A stretch of 64,000 nt of DNA from DAOUJW01 sp965218945 (GTDB taxonomy: Bacteria; Chloroflexota; Dehalococcoidia; Lucifugimonadales; UBA2985), in contig OZ244718.1 in the NCBI GenBank assembly GCA_965218945.1, forward strand, positions 1,426,001 through 1,490,000, written 5' to 3'. Below, in pieces: positions 39,089 to 49,005 of the stretch. Every line of letters begins with the position of its first letter. The stretch's first letter is position 1. The position numbers and the translations under genes were made by a program. Below the pieces are notes generated by a model that was not told where the DNA came from, searched no databases, and saw nothing but the letters and a program-made list of their open reading frames with translations.

Positions 39089-42000
39089 ATGAATAGTGGG
39101 ACCCCTGCCCTGCAACCGGCCCGACCTGTAATACGCACACTGGCGGTGTTTGTCGTTCTAACGCTGATCGCTTGTGTGGTGGCCCTGGTCTCCTCGCGTC
39201 CCGCGTTGGCGCAGGAGGACCTGACCTGCCAGGCGAACCACCTCGGCACGCTTGGCGACGAGGCGGACAGCAGCCTGCGGACGGCCGGACGCTGGACTAC
39301 CAACGACTGTGATTCACGCTTTCGAACCGATAGCGATGCCCACACCTATCGCTTCAACGTCCTTGAGGGTGGCCGCATCAGGATAGACTTGAAATCAGCT
39401 GATCGTGATTCCTATCTGTATCTTATGGCTGAAGATGGCAGCCGCGTCACGGACAGCGACGATGGCGGAGCGGGTCTTGACGCGCGCGTTGAGTACGATC
39501 TGACGCCCGGCGTCTACATCGTGGAGGCCACGACGGTCGGCGGTCGCGAGCGCGGCCCGGCGTCCTTCTCGCTTTCCATCAGCCGGGTTACTGGCTGTGA
39601 TCCGGAGCATCTTGGCGCGCTTCAGCCGGGCGTAGACCTGACCGCATCCGGTTTTTGGACGCTTGACACCTGCGGTTCGCGCTTCGTAGTGCAGCACCCG
39701 GCCCACAGCTACTACTTCGACCTGCCGCAGGACGGCCGCGTCGTAATAGACCTCAGATCCCAAAACGGCGATCCCGTCATGTCCCTGGTGTCGCTCTCCA
39801 GAGGTGTGATCTCCGCCAACGATGACGGCGGCGGAGGGCGTAACTCGCGCATCGAGCAGTATCTCATGGCAGGAACGTACCTGATTGAGGCAACGACCTA
39901 CCTGGAGCGAGACCTCCAACCCCTGTTTGCCGACTTCACTCTTGTGGTGCATCTGATTGACGAGGAGGAACGGGAGGCCAGTTTCAACATTAAGATGGAG
40001 GAGATCCACGTCCCTGCCGAGGTAGTAGCAGGCGAGCCTTTCAATGTCCACTACCGCGTCGGCAATCTGGGCCGTGGCGGCTTGGATGATGTCGGCGGCC
40101 GTGTAGTTGTGTACGTGGTTGGGCCTCGCGTGTTTGACCGGACGCCCTTCATTAACGCATCGGAGGACCGATGGCAGGCCGGGGTCTCATACCACACCGG
40201 CCCGCGTACCGCGACCCCGTTCAGTGTGGCTATTGACGAGGTGGAGGCGTTTGAGGTCACACTTGACAGAACAGGCCCGTCGTGGGTGTTCGTCGCAATC
40301 AATGCTCACGATTGGACGGGCGAAGAGGTGGCGTTCCACGGCGTCTGGCGTAACCTGATGGTGTTGAGCGGCTTGACGTTTGATCCGGTCACGGTAAAGG
40401 TGGACGACTTGGACTACGAAGTGTCGGCTACGGCTAACACAGGTGGATATGTGACGACTTCCGTGACATCCGTTGCCGACCCCGACGCAGCCGTCGACCC
40501 GGAGATGCGTGCAAAGGCTATCTACGCAGCGGGCGTCCGCACGCAGGTGCTGGACGGCATCTTCGAACGCCCGGAGATTGCCGCCTTGTCCGCGTCCGCG
40601 ACTGCAGAGCCGGAGCCGGTCAGCGTGGCGAATCCGTCTTCGGACGCCCTGGCGGAGATTCTGGGTGACCAGTATGCAAACGATGTCACTGCGTCCGGTC
40701 TGGTTGATGCTCTGGGCGCCGGAGAGGTTGTTAACCCGGTCACTGTTGAAAATATGACGCTGGGCGCGGCTCAGACGGCAGCGGCGCGCTATGCCTCTTT
40801 GGCCGCATCATGGAGCGCGCTTCAGGAGAGGATCGACAATGGCGAAGCGCTGTCCTTCGATGAGGCTTTTGCAGTCCACTCCCAGCTCGCCTATGCCGAA
40901 AGCATCATACCCTCGGCTGTGACGGCCGGCGAGACCGTGGAGGCGGCTAGAGCGGCCGATATGGGCTGGGAGGCCCCTGAGGTACAGGAGATGGTTGCAG
41001 GCTTGGCTCGACAAGGGTCCTGCGACGATGAAGAGGCGACACTGAGCGCCGCACTGGAGGATGCCAGAGTAGCGGACGCCGAGGCGCTACTGGCCCTGGA
41101 CGACGAGCTACGTGCCGTGCTGCCCGTCTACAGCCTGGCGAACGACAGCGCCCGGTGCGCCGCGTCGGACGTAGACGCAGCGACCTCCCGGTTGCTGCAG
41201 AGCCTCTCGATAGACCGCAACGATGAGCTGCTCCGGCTGCTCATGCCCAGGCCGTCGACGGTGGAAGCGCCTGCGCCGCACCGGCTGCGCATAATCGCCC
41301 AGCTGGACGAGAACGGCAGGGTCGAGCACGGCGTGGAGATCTCCAACGGCGAACAGGTTATGCCGTCGGCGCGGTTCCTGTCCCCTGAGACTCCTGTAGA
41401 TGTGTGGCTCGTCAGCAGCGACGTTGAGGTGGATGAGAAGTCAATCGGCAATATTCGCTCGCGGCGCTTGGAAGACGGCCGCATAGAGTTGGGATTCATA
41501 GATGCCCTTGGTGAGGAGGTCGCGCCTGAAATCCGTTACGTCGCCGCCAACTCCCCCGCCGGCGTATGGCTCCGCAGTGGAGAGATCGAGGCGCCGCCGG
41601 CTCCTCCATCCAAGGACCGGCCGGCCGATTATACCCAGGCCCTTGTGCGGCAGGCTATCGAACGCTACGAGGAGACTGGCAAAGAGGCGACCGTCGCCTA
41701 CTACAACGACCCTGAGAGCCAGGACGGTCAATGGTACGTGTTCATCCTGGACCAGGACGACGTGATGGTCTCACACGCCGGCGACCCCAGTCTGGTGGGC
41801 CTGCACGCCTCGGAGGTCCTGGGTCCTAACAGCTACCCTGTAGGCGAAGGGCTCGTGGCGGTTGCGGACGAGGATGGCGGCTGGTTCGACTACACCTACC
41901 CCAATCCCACCTCCGGGGGTGTGGAGACCCAGCACTCCTGGTTGGTAAGGCATGAAGGGCTGGTCTTTGGCTCAGGGTGGTACGAGCCTGGGCCCAGCAA

Positions 42001-42370
42001 GTCTGACGCCCCCGCCTACACCCAGTCCTTCGTCCAGCAGGCCATCACCCTGTACGACGCCCTGGGCTTGGAGAAGGCCGTGGAATACTACAGCACGACG
42101 GAGAGCGTTGACGGCCAGTGGTACGTGTTCATCGTCGATGAGGACGGCTACACAATAGCCCACCATAACGCCAACTTCCTGGGACGGGACCCAAGCCTTC
42201 GAGTGGACGCCAACGGGCATTTCTACGGCGACGACCTGCTTGGTGCTACTGAGGAGGGCAGATGGGTGGACTACGTCCTGTTGAACCCGGAAACTGGAGA
42301 TGATCGTCAGAAGCACACCTGGGCCGTGCTCTATGACGGGCTGATTTTTGCGTCGGGCTGGTACGAGTAG
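39089..42370 (+). CDS. Large exported protein with PPC-like and Cache-like domains
   Basis: 1093 residues from ATG 39089 behind AAGGAG. A signal peptide ends at about residue 40 (SSRPALAQ). Two PPC-like beta domains follow (about 45-168 and 169-290), both with SYLYLMAEDG/DPVMSLVS-type strands and a GxYxIEATT ending. A CARDB-like domain (about 300-435) and a long Ala/Glu-rich helical region (450-760) come next. At the C-terminus are two copies of a Cache-like sensor unit (about 850-968 and 972-1092), each with AIERYE or AITLYD, DGQWYVFI, a TQHSW/KHTW motif and a final SGWYE. There is no membrane anchor at the end, so it may be secreted or held by partners. Confidence 0.75.
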   Translation: MNSGTPALQPARPVIRTLAVFVVLTLIACVVALVSSRPALAQEDLTCQANHLGTLGDEADSSLRTAGRWTTNDCDSRFRTDSDAHTYRFNVLEGGRIRIDLKSADRDSYLYLMAEDGSRVTDSDDGGAGLDARVEYDLTPGVYIVEATTVGGRERGPASFSLSISRVTGCDPEHLGALQPGVDLTASGFWTLDTCGSRFVVQHPAHSYYFDLPQDGRVVIDLRSQNGDPVMSLVSLSRGVISANDDGGGGRNSRIEQYLMAGTYLIEATTYLERDLQPLFADFTLVVHLIDEEEREASFNIKMEEIHVPAEVVAGEPFNVHYRVGNLGRGGLDDVGGRVVVYVVGPRVFDRTPFINASEDRWQAGVSYHTGPRTATPFSVAIDEVEAFEVTLDRTGPSWVFVAINAHDWTGEEVAFHGVWRNLMVLSGLTFDPVTVKVDDLDYEVSATANTGGYVTTSVTSVADPDAAVDPEMRAKAIYAAGVRTQVLDGIFERPEIAALSASATAEPEPVSVANPSSDALAEILGDQYANDVTASGLVDALGAGEVVNPVTVENMTLGAAQTAAARYASLAASWSALQERIDNGEALSFDEAFAVHSQLAYAESIIPSAVTAGETVEAARAADMGWEAPEVQEMVAGLARQGSCDDEEATLSAALEDARVADAEALLALDDELRAVLPVYSLANDSARCAASDVDAATSRLLQSLSIDRNDELLRLLMPRPSTVEAPAPHRLRIIAQLDENGRVEHGVEISNGEQVMPSARFLSPETPVDVWLVSSDVEVDEKSIGNIRSRRLEDGRIELGFIDALGEEVAPEIRYVAANSPAGVWLRSGEIEAPPAPPSKDRPADYTQALVRQAIERYEETGKEATVAYYNDPESQDGQWYVFILDQDDVMVSHAGDPSLVGLHASEVLGPNSYPVGEGLVAVADEDGGWFDYTYPNPTSGGVETQHSWLVRHEGLVFGSGWYEPGPSKSDAPAYTQSFVQQAITLYDALGLEKAVEYYSTTESVDGQWYVFIVDEDGYTIAHHNANFLGRDPSLRVDANGHFYGDDLLGATEEGRWVDYVLLNPETGDDRQKHTWAVLYDGLIFASGWYE

Positions 42371-42542
42371 CAGGAGACCGTCGCATCGGCAGAGCGTCCG
42401 CTGCTGCGGGGTCATTTCGGGACATCCATTCCGAAAACCCGCAGTGCGGCGCTCTTAACCAGGAAGGCGCTGCGCCGTGATTCCCGTTTTTGTATGCCAA
42501 GAAGTATGATAATATGTATTCGAAATTCATACGGAGGCAATC

Positions 42543-42773
42543 ATGCGTATCTCCGAGCGAGGCCAGATAACTATCCCAAAGCACCTGCGCGACCGATTCG
42601 GTATGAACCAGAACGTCGAGGTTGAGATTACCCCAACAGATAACGGGTTGCTTATAAGGAAGCGCACAACTGAGGTCCATCCTGTAGACCGCGTATACGG
42701 AATCCTTGGTAGTGATGCCTTGGGTGAAGGTGTCAGTATTGATGACTACATTGAGGAAATCAGGGGAAGGTGA
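42543..42773 (+). CDS. AbrB/SpoVT-type antitoxin
   Basis: 76 residues from ATG 42543 behind GGAGG. The swapped-hairpin AbrB fold is clear at the N-terminus (RISERGQITIPKHLRDRFGM, then EVEITPTDNGLLIRK), followed by an acidic tail (GVSIDDYIEEIRGR) suited to toxin binding. The stop overlaps the toxin start by four bases. A TTCGAA-centred AT-rich region with GTAT and ATAC ends (42516-42532) lies upstream and may be the operator. Confidence 0.85.
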   Translation: MRISERGQITIPKHLRDRFGMNQNVEVEITPTDNGLLIRKRTTEVHPVDRVYGILGSDALGEGVSIDDYIEEIRGR

Positions 42774-43174
42774 TAACTGCCGTAGACACCAACGTTCTGC
42801 TGGATGTATTCATACCCAGCGATGAACATGGGCCACAGTCTAGAGAGTGGTTGAGCGCCGCCTACAATGCCGGCGCTGTCATCGTCTGCGACCTCGTTTA
42901 TGCGGAGCTAGTGCCTGCGTTCAGTTCAAGGGTGTCGCTGGACAACGCGCTCAGGGAGATAGGGGCTGCGTTATCCCCAATCAACTCCTCTATCGCCTAT
43001 GAGGCGGGGCTGTGCTGGAAGCTGTACCGAGAGTCTGGCGGACCGCGGAACCGGATTATCATCGACTTCCTCATTGGCGCACACGCCGCGTCCACTGCGG
43101 ATGCGTTTCTTACGCGGGATAGAGGATTCTTCGCTACCTATTTCCCGGATCTGAAGGGGCCCGAAGTCCTGTGA
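42770..43174 (+). CDS. PIN-domain toxin (VapC-like ribonuclease)
   Basis: 134 residues from GTG 42770. PIN motifs: ITAVDTNVLLDVF, the Glu in DLVYAELVPAF, Asp in IIIDFLIGAHA and the final acidic site TRDRGFFATYF. It is an Mg2+-dependent endoribonuclease blocked by the AbrB-type antitoxin upstream. Its stop overlaps the start of a metallopeptidase gene by four bases (GTGA), so the three genes are one translationally coupled unit. Confidence 0.88.
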   Translation: MITAVDTNVLLDVFIPSDEHGPQSREWLSAAYNAGAVIVCDLVYAELVPAFSSRVSLDNALREIGAALSPINSSIAYEAGLCWKLYRESGGPRNRIIIDFLIGAHAASTADAFLTRDRGFFATYFPDLKGPEVL

Positions 43175-43941
43175 CCTCTATAGCAGCCAAGCCTGCCAAG
43201 GGGGGCGCACCGACGAAACTCTACAGCGTCCCCTTCGACGATACTACTATAGAGTACGACGTGAGACGCAGCCGGCGGCGTAAGAAGACGGTGCAGGTCA
43301 GGGTGGACGGCAACGGCGTGCACGTCGCTGCTCCAATGAGGACGACGCACAGCGCGCTGAGGGATATAGTGCTCAAGCAAGCGCCCTGGATCCTCAAGCG
43401 CATGTCCCTAGCCGTGGAGGAGGTCGCTCCCAAACGCTTCGTAACCGGCGAGACGCTGCCTTATCTTGGGCGCAGTGTGAAGATGATAGTCGAAACGGCG
43501 GAGGTGACCGCGCCGGAGGTCCGATTCGATCACTGGCGGTTTCGAGTGGATGTGCCGTGTGATCTTGATGACGTCAAACGCGAAGATGCAATTCGACACT
43601 CTTTGATTGAATGGTACAAGTCCCGCGCCGCGGACAAGCTGGCCGCCGGTCTGGAGCGTTGGTGGCCCAAGCTGGGTCGTGGAGAGAAATCGCGTATACT
43701 CATCCGCGACCACCGGCGGCAGTGGGGAAGCTGCGCCGCGAACGGCACGCTGCGCTTCAACTGGCGATTGGTGATGACAAAGCCTGCACTCATTGAGTAC
43801 GTAGTAGCCCATGAGCTTGCCCACCTGACACATCGGAACCACTCGGCGGACTTCTGGGATCTGGTGTATGAGGTGATGCCGGATGCGCGCCAGAGACGGA
43901 AGCAACTGGACGAGGCAGCCCGACTGCTCCCCGTTTTGTGA
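43171..43941 (+). CDS. YgjP/DUF45-family zinc metallopeptidase
   Basis: 256 residues from GTG 43171 in overlap with the toxin gene. The DUF45 family layout is complete: YDVRRSRRRKKTVQVRV opening, RDHRRQWGSCAANGTLRFNW before the active site, then EYVVAHELAHLTHRNHSADF with the HExxH-type HELAH and the downstream His/Asp. Soluble, with no signal peptide. DUF45 genes also appear beside type I restriction systems. Here the overlap with a toxin gene suggests a linked role, perhaps degrading the antitoxin, but this is only an inference. Confidence 0.88.
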   Translation: MTSIAAKPAKGGAPTKLYSVPFDDTTIEYDVRRSRRRKKTVQVRVDGNGVHVAAPMRTTHSALRDIVLKQAPWILKRMSLAVEEVAPKRFVTGETLPYLGRSVKMIVETAEVTAPEVRFDHWRFRVDVPCDLDDVKREDAIRHSLIEWYKSRAADKLAAGLERWWPKLGRGEKSRILIRDHRRQWGSCAANGTLRFNWRLVMTKPALIEYVVAHELAHLTHRNHSADFWDLVYEVMPDARQRRKQLDEAARLLPVL

Positions 43942-44046
43942 GGCCGGTTCTCCCATCCTCGCCAAGCGTGTCAGAATTTGCGCGTCCAACGGCTACTCAA
44001 CGGACGTTACACGCAATATAACTTAGGGCCATACAAATGGAGTGAA

Positions 44047-44139
44047 ATGAGAAAGCTCGTTGTCCTGCTGGCCATAGTTGCCCTTGTATCGGGGTTGACG
44101 GCGGTCCTGGCCGGGTGCGGACCGACTCACCGACGGACC
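44047..44139 (+). pseudogene. Lipoprotein gene stub cut by an insertion sequence
   Basis: ATG 44047 follows GGAGTGA. The product begins with a perfect lipoprotein signal (RKLVVLLAIVALVSGLTAV, lipobox LAGC) but runs into the left end of an IS5-family element after about 30 codons. The body of the gene is gone. The kexin-like pseudogene on the far side of the IS pair could be its continuation, but the reading cannot be joined directly. Confidence 0.6.
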
Positions 44140-44140
44140 A

Positions 44141-44956
44141 GCGCCTGTTCACACAAAGCAACCTGAATTTGATACAATACAGGTATGGAAATTACAGAAG
44201 CTCAGTACGAACGCATAGCTCCAGTCTTCCCTGTTCAGCGTGGCAACGTGAGGCTGTCCAACCTTCAAGTGCTGAACGCCATGCTGTATGTCGCCGAGCA
44301 GGGGTGCAAGTGGCGGGGGTTGCCCAGCCGGTTTGGCAACTGGCACACTGTATACACTCGAATGAACCGATGGTCGAAGAACGGGGTGCTCGACAGGGTG
44401 TTCGAATACCTGCAACGAGAACAGATAGTGCGCATCAAACTGGAGGCGGTCTCGATGGACAGCGCCATTGTCAAGGTGCATCCTGATGGCGCTGGTGCGT
44501 TAAAAAAAACGGACCGCAGTCCATCGGCAAGTCCCGGGGCGGCTGGACCACCAAGATTCGTATGGTTGCCTCGGATGCTCGAACAGCTATAACCTTTTCC
44601 CTCTCTCCGGGCCAAGCCCACGATGCGCCGGAGGGGCGCAAGTTGCTCAGCCGGCTGGGACCGCAGGTCCAGAACCCGTACCTGTTAATGGACCGAGCAT
44701 ACGAGGGCAATGAGACCTGCCAGCTTGCATTGGCCTTGGGGTTCACTCCCGTTGTTCCGCCCCTCAGCACCAGGGTTCATCCGTGGGAGTACGACCGAGA
44801 GATGTACAAGAGACGCAACGAAATAGAGAGGCTGGTCCGGCGGTTGAAGGGGTTTCGTCGCATCTTCTCACGTTTTGAGAAGCTTGATGTGATCTTCCTT
44901 GGGTTCATCTCATTTGCACTCATCTTCGACGCACTTCGCTTTGTCTGAACACGCCC
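44141..44956 (+). mobile_element. IS5-family insertion sequence
   Basis: Left end GCGCCTGTTCACACAAAGC and right end GCTTTGTCTGAACACGCCC are imperfect inverted repeats (the complement of the right end reads GGGCGTGTTCAGACAAAGC). Length is about 816 bases. No target duplication is clear, which suggests one flank was altered after insertion. Confidence 0.8.
44185..44948 (+). CDS. IS5-family (IS427-type) transposase, made by -1 frameshifting
   Basis: The first frame (from ATG 44185) covers the DUF4096 part, with LNAMLYVAEQGCKWRGLPSR and the first catalytic Asp in VSMDSAIVKVH. At the run of eight As (44502-44509) a -1 shift continues into the second frame. This gives KKNGPQSIGKSRGGWTTKI, the second Asp in LLMDRAYEGNET and the Glu block YKRRNEIERLVRRLKGFRR. 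IS5 elements of this group normally use such a programmed slip on an A-run, so the transposase is probably functional, at about 254 residues. Confidence 0.85.
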
Positions 44957-46125
44957 TAGTGTGGTGTAACCAAAGTTAGTCGCATGTTTGCCGGCTATGG
45001 TGTATCCTCCTGATTACCTGGCAAAAGGAGGATGAATATGGGCAGAGGCAGACCAATGGCGCCTTTGGCCCTGGACGGCGCCGAACGGGAAACCTTGGAA
45101 CAATGGACCCGCCGGCCCAAAACGGCCCAGGCGTTGGCCCTGCGGTCCAGAATTGTTCTGGCCTGTGCCGATGGCCGGAGCAACACTGCGGTGGCCGCCG
45201 AGTTGCGGGTATGCATTGACACGGTGGGCAAATGGCGGTCCCGGTTCTTGGAGCAACGGCTGGACGGCCTTTTGGACCAACCGCGCAGCGGTCGCCCCAG
45301 GATGATTGACGATGCCGACGTTGAGCGGGTGATTGCGTTGACCTTGGAGACCACCCCCAAGGACGCCACCCACTGGAGCACCCGGGCCATGGCCCGGCGT
45401 TCCGGTCTGAGCCACAACACGGTGAGTCGCATCTGGCGTGCCTTCGCGCTGCAACCTCACCGCACCGAGACCTTCAAGCTGTCGGCGGATCCCCTCTTCA
45501 TTGAGAAGGTGCGGGATATTGTGGGGCTCTACCTCAACCCGCCGGACCGGGCGCTGGTCTTGTGCGTAGACGAGAAGTCCCAGATCCAAGCCCTGGACCG
45601 CACCAGACCGCTTTTGCCCCTGCGCCCGGGCCAGGCCGAACGGCGCACCCATGATTACGTGCGCCACGGTACCACGTCCCTGTTCGCCGCTTTGGACGCC
45701 AGGACCGGCCAGGTGATTGGCCAGTGCCACCGCCGCCACCGGGCCTTGGAGTTCCGCAAGTTTCTCGATGCCATCGAGTCCGCGGTGCCCGCCGAGTTGG
45801 ACGTGCACCTGATTGCCGACAACTACGCCACCCACAAGACGGCGCTGATCCGGAACTGGTTCGCCAAGCGGCCCCGCTTCCATATTCATTTCACGCCCAC
45901 CAGCGCCTCCTGGCTGAACCTAGTGGAGCGCTGGTTCGGTCTGCTCACCGAAAAGCAGTTGCGCCGGGGAGTGCATCAGAGCAGCGCCGAACTGGAGGCT
46001 GCCATCTACCGCTACCTGGACGTCACCAACGAAGACCCCAAGCCCTTGGTATGGACCAAGACCGCTGACCAAATCCTAGCAAGTGTGGCCCGCTTTTGCC
46101 AGCGTACTTTGGATACAGGGCACTA
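44957..46125 (+). mobile_element. IS630-family insertion sequence
   Basis: Ends TAGTGTGGTGTAACCAAAGT and, on the complement of the right end, TAGTGCCCTGTATCCAAAGT: inverted repeats starting with TA, with TA duplicated as expected for IS630/Tc1-type insertion. It abuts the IS5-family right end directly, so it landed at the TA at the junction. Confidence 0.85.
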
Positions 46126-46126
46126 G
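45038..46126 (+). CDS. IS630-family transposase
   Basis: 362 residues. ATG 45038 is preferred over 45032 because GGAGG (45027-45031) then lies at a usable distance. A helix-turn-helix pair (SRIVLACADGRSNTAVAAEL and a second winged part) leads to the DDE domain with LVLCVDEKSQIQALDRTRP, HLIADNYATHK and SWLNLVERWFGLLTE. The frame is intact from end to end. The TAG stop coincides with the right-hand end of the element. Confidence 0.92.
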   Translation: MGRGRPMAPLALDGAERETLEQWTRRPKTAQALALRSRIVLACADGRSNTAVAAELRVCIDTVGKWRSRFLEQRLDGLLDQPRSGRPRMIDDADVERVIALTLETTPKDATHWSTRAMARRSGLSHNTVSRIWRAFALQPHRTETFKLSADPLFIEKVRDIVGLYLNPPDRALVLCVDEKSQIQALDRTRPLLPLRPGQAERRTHDYVRHGTTSLFAALDARTGQVIGQCHRRHRALEFRKFLDAIESAVPAELDVHLIADNYATHKTALIRNWFAKRPRFHIHFTPTSASWLNLVERWFGLLTEKQLRRGVHQSSAELEAAIYRYLDVTNEDPKPLVWTKTADQILASVARFCQRTLDTGH

Positions 46127-48921
46127 GCTATCACCGGCCTGACCAACGGTACGGAGTACGACGTGCAGGTGCGGGCGGTGGACAAAGACGACGGCGCCTG
46201 GTCGGGCACAACCAGCGTAACTCCGGCTGACCACGGCGACACTCGTGCCGCAGCCACCAGCGTGACCACGGGCGCCAGAGTATGGGGAGCCATTGACCCC
46301 GCCGACGATGAAGACTAATTCAGCTTTAGCGTGTCAAGCACAGCCGACTACTGGATATATACCCTGGGCGACCTGGATACCGTGGGAGAGTTATTTGACA
46401 ACACCGGCATGTCCATCGACATCAGCGATAGAGGAGGTGTGCTGCCCAACCCGGACAACTTCTTCCTGTGGCGGAAGCTCCAGGTCTGGGACGTACTACA
46501 TCAAGGTAACCGGCTACGGACCTACTGACGAACCGTATATCCTTCGAATAAGGGAGTTCACCGACACCACGTCCAGGAGCAACGCTGCCACTCTGAATCT
46601 CAACGGTTCCGCAAGCGGCACAATTGACCCCGAAGACGACGAGGACTACTTCAAACTGGAGCTCTCCGCGGCAACAGAAGTTGCCATTCGCTCCTCCGGG
46701 ATCCCCGACACTGTTGGCGAGCTGCAAAGGAGCAACGGCACGGTGATTGCATACAACGACGACGGCTATCTTCCCGGCGGCAGCAGGAATTTTCTCATCC
46801 GGGAGAGCCTAAACGCCGGTGTGTACTACGTCAAGGTGAGTTCATTCGCTGACAGTTCCGATGGGCCGTATTCAGTGTACGCCGCGGCCATTACAAAACC
46901 GGGCAGCGCGATCGCCGACGCTCAGCCGCTGATCCTCGGCGGCACAACAGGCGGAATCATAGACCCGGCTGACGACTTCTTCTTCTTCAGCCTTACCCTC
47001 GAAGAGACACCGTACGTGACCGTCGGTGGAGTGAGCGAAGGTATTAAGATCAGCGGCAATCTGACCGATGAAAACGACCTCGCGGCCCCGGTAGACTCAT
47101 TTCACTTCGCCGAATTTTTTCTTCCAAGGCAGACTGGTCTCGGGTACATACTATTTGAAGGTGACGGGGGATGACACAGAGACGGGACGTTACACCGTCA
47201 GGGCAATTGAGGAGGGTGGGTACATTTCTTTCGTAAACTGCTGCTCCAACATTTCCAGGAGCGCAAGCATAAACGACCCGCTCTACGGATGCCAGTGGCA
47301 CCTGAACTATGACGACCAGTTTCGCAACAGCGCAGGTCAGGACATCAGGGTGGAGGAGGCGTGGCCCACCTACACAGGCTCGGGCATAAACGTGGCGGTG
47401 GTGGACGATGGAATGCACTATCAGCACGAGGACCTGACCGACATATACGATCCATTCGAGGACCACGGAACCGCCGTGGCCGGTCTTATCGCTGCGAAGG
47501 ACAACAGCCTTGGTATGCGCGGCGTAGCCCCTGAGGCCAAGATATACGGATACAACTATCTGGTGGAATAAACCAATGCCAACGAAGCGAACGCCATGTC
47601 TCGCAACGCCGTAACCACGGCCATATCCAACAACAGCTGGGGTCCAGGAGAATCGGGTCAACCTGAGCCTGCTACTGGACTTTGGGAAGCGGCGGTCGAG
47701 GACGGCGTTACCACCGGATACGGCGGGAAGGGCGTTTTCTACGCCTTTGCTGGCGGCAATGGAGGAATCTTCGACTACTCCACTCTGGACGAGTTTGCGA
47801 ACCACTATGCCGTGACTGCCGTCTGCGCCGTGGGGCACGACGACTTAAGAAGCAGTTACTCGGAAGCGGGCGCAAACCTGTGGGTGTGCGGGCCGTCCAA
47901 CAGCGGGAGAGTGGGGCAGCCCAGAATAGCCACCACCGATAACGGACACCGGTATACAGGGAGTTTTGGCGGAACCAGCGCCGCCACTCCTATAGTCTCG
48001 GGCGTGGTAGCCCTGATTCGAGAAGCAAACAGCGCGCTGACCTGACGGGACGTCAAGCTGATCCTGGCGGCCTCCGCCCGGAAGAACGACCCGGATACAC
48101 CGGCTGGGAGGAAGGAGCTTTCAAATACGGGTCCACCACGGACCGCTACAACTTCAACCACGAGTACGGCTTTGGGATGGTGGACGCAAAGGCCGTCATC
48201 AACCTGCCATCCCCGACTTCCCGTCGTTCGGGACGCCTACCACGATTACTTCCAGTCTGAACGTAGACCCTTATGTAGAGTTCGTTGAGTTTGTGGAGGT
48301 CAACGCCCATTTCAACCACTCTAACTTCCGGGACCTGACCGTTGAGCTTGTCTCGCCCTCCGGGGCCGTTTCAACGCTGTCCACTTCTGCTCCAGTAGGC
48401 GGGGCGTTGACCACCGAGTTCCGCTTTGGTTCGGCCCGCCATCTGGGCGAAGACGCTGCCGGCGAGTGGACGCTGAGGGTGAAGGACGCTCAGAGGGGGG
48501 ATAGCGGGATTCTCAGGTCGTGGTAGGGCCAGAGCCGACGGCTACACCAACGTCGGAACCGACGGCAACTCCAACAGCCACGCCCGTACCAGCGACTATG
48601 CCCTCGCCGGAGCCAACTGCAACCACCGCGCCCGAACCTACTGAAGCGCCTGCCATCGAGCCTACCGCTACACCAACGCCTGAAACAGCGGCCACGGCCA
48701 CGTCAGTCCCGAAGCCAACTGAGACTCCCACAAAGACGCCGCCACCAACCTATAGGACGACCCCGGAAGCGGTCCCCACCGCTCCGTCGCCAACTCCTGA
48801 GACGGATGTCGCGGTAGAAACAAGTGGCCCCGGTAACTTTGCCGTGGCTGCGGCGGCAGTCCTGCTGCTGGCTGTCGGCTTCTTTGCCGGATACCTGGTT
48901 GGCAGGAGAAAATCCACTTGA
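46126..48921 (+). pseudogene. Decayed kexin-like subtilase surface protein
   Basis: Read across frames, the order is FN3 (AITGLTNGTEYDVQVRAVDK), PPC-like units (GTYYIKVTGYG; DPEDDEDYFKLELS), a subtilase domain, a P domain (FRDLTVELVSPSGAVSTL), a TPTPE-type linker and a C-terminal membrane helix ending VGRRKST. The catalytic Asp (VAVVDDGMHYQHEDL), His (DHGTAVAGL) and Ser (GGTSAATPIVSG) remain, but the His site looks shortened. Stops at 46316, 47569 and 48043 and frameshifts near 46480, 47140, 48100 and 48520 make it non-functional. The N-terminus was removed by the IS pair. Confidence 0.85.
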
Positions 48922-49005
48922 CGGCACAGGGCCGCCGGTTCGCGCCTCAGAGTTTTTCGCTCTGTGATCGGATCTTTCTAACCCGTGTTCTCCACACCGG
49001 CCTCT

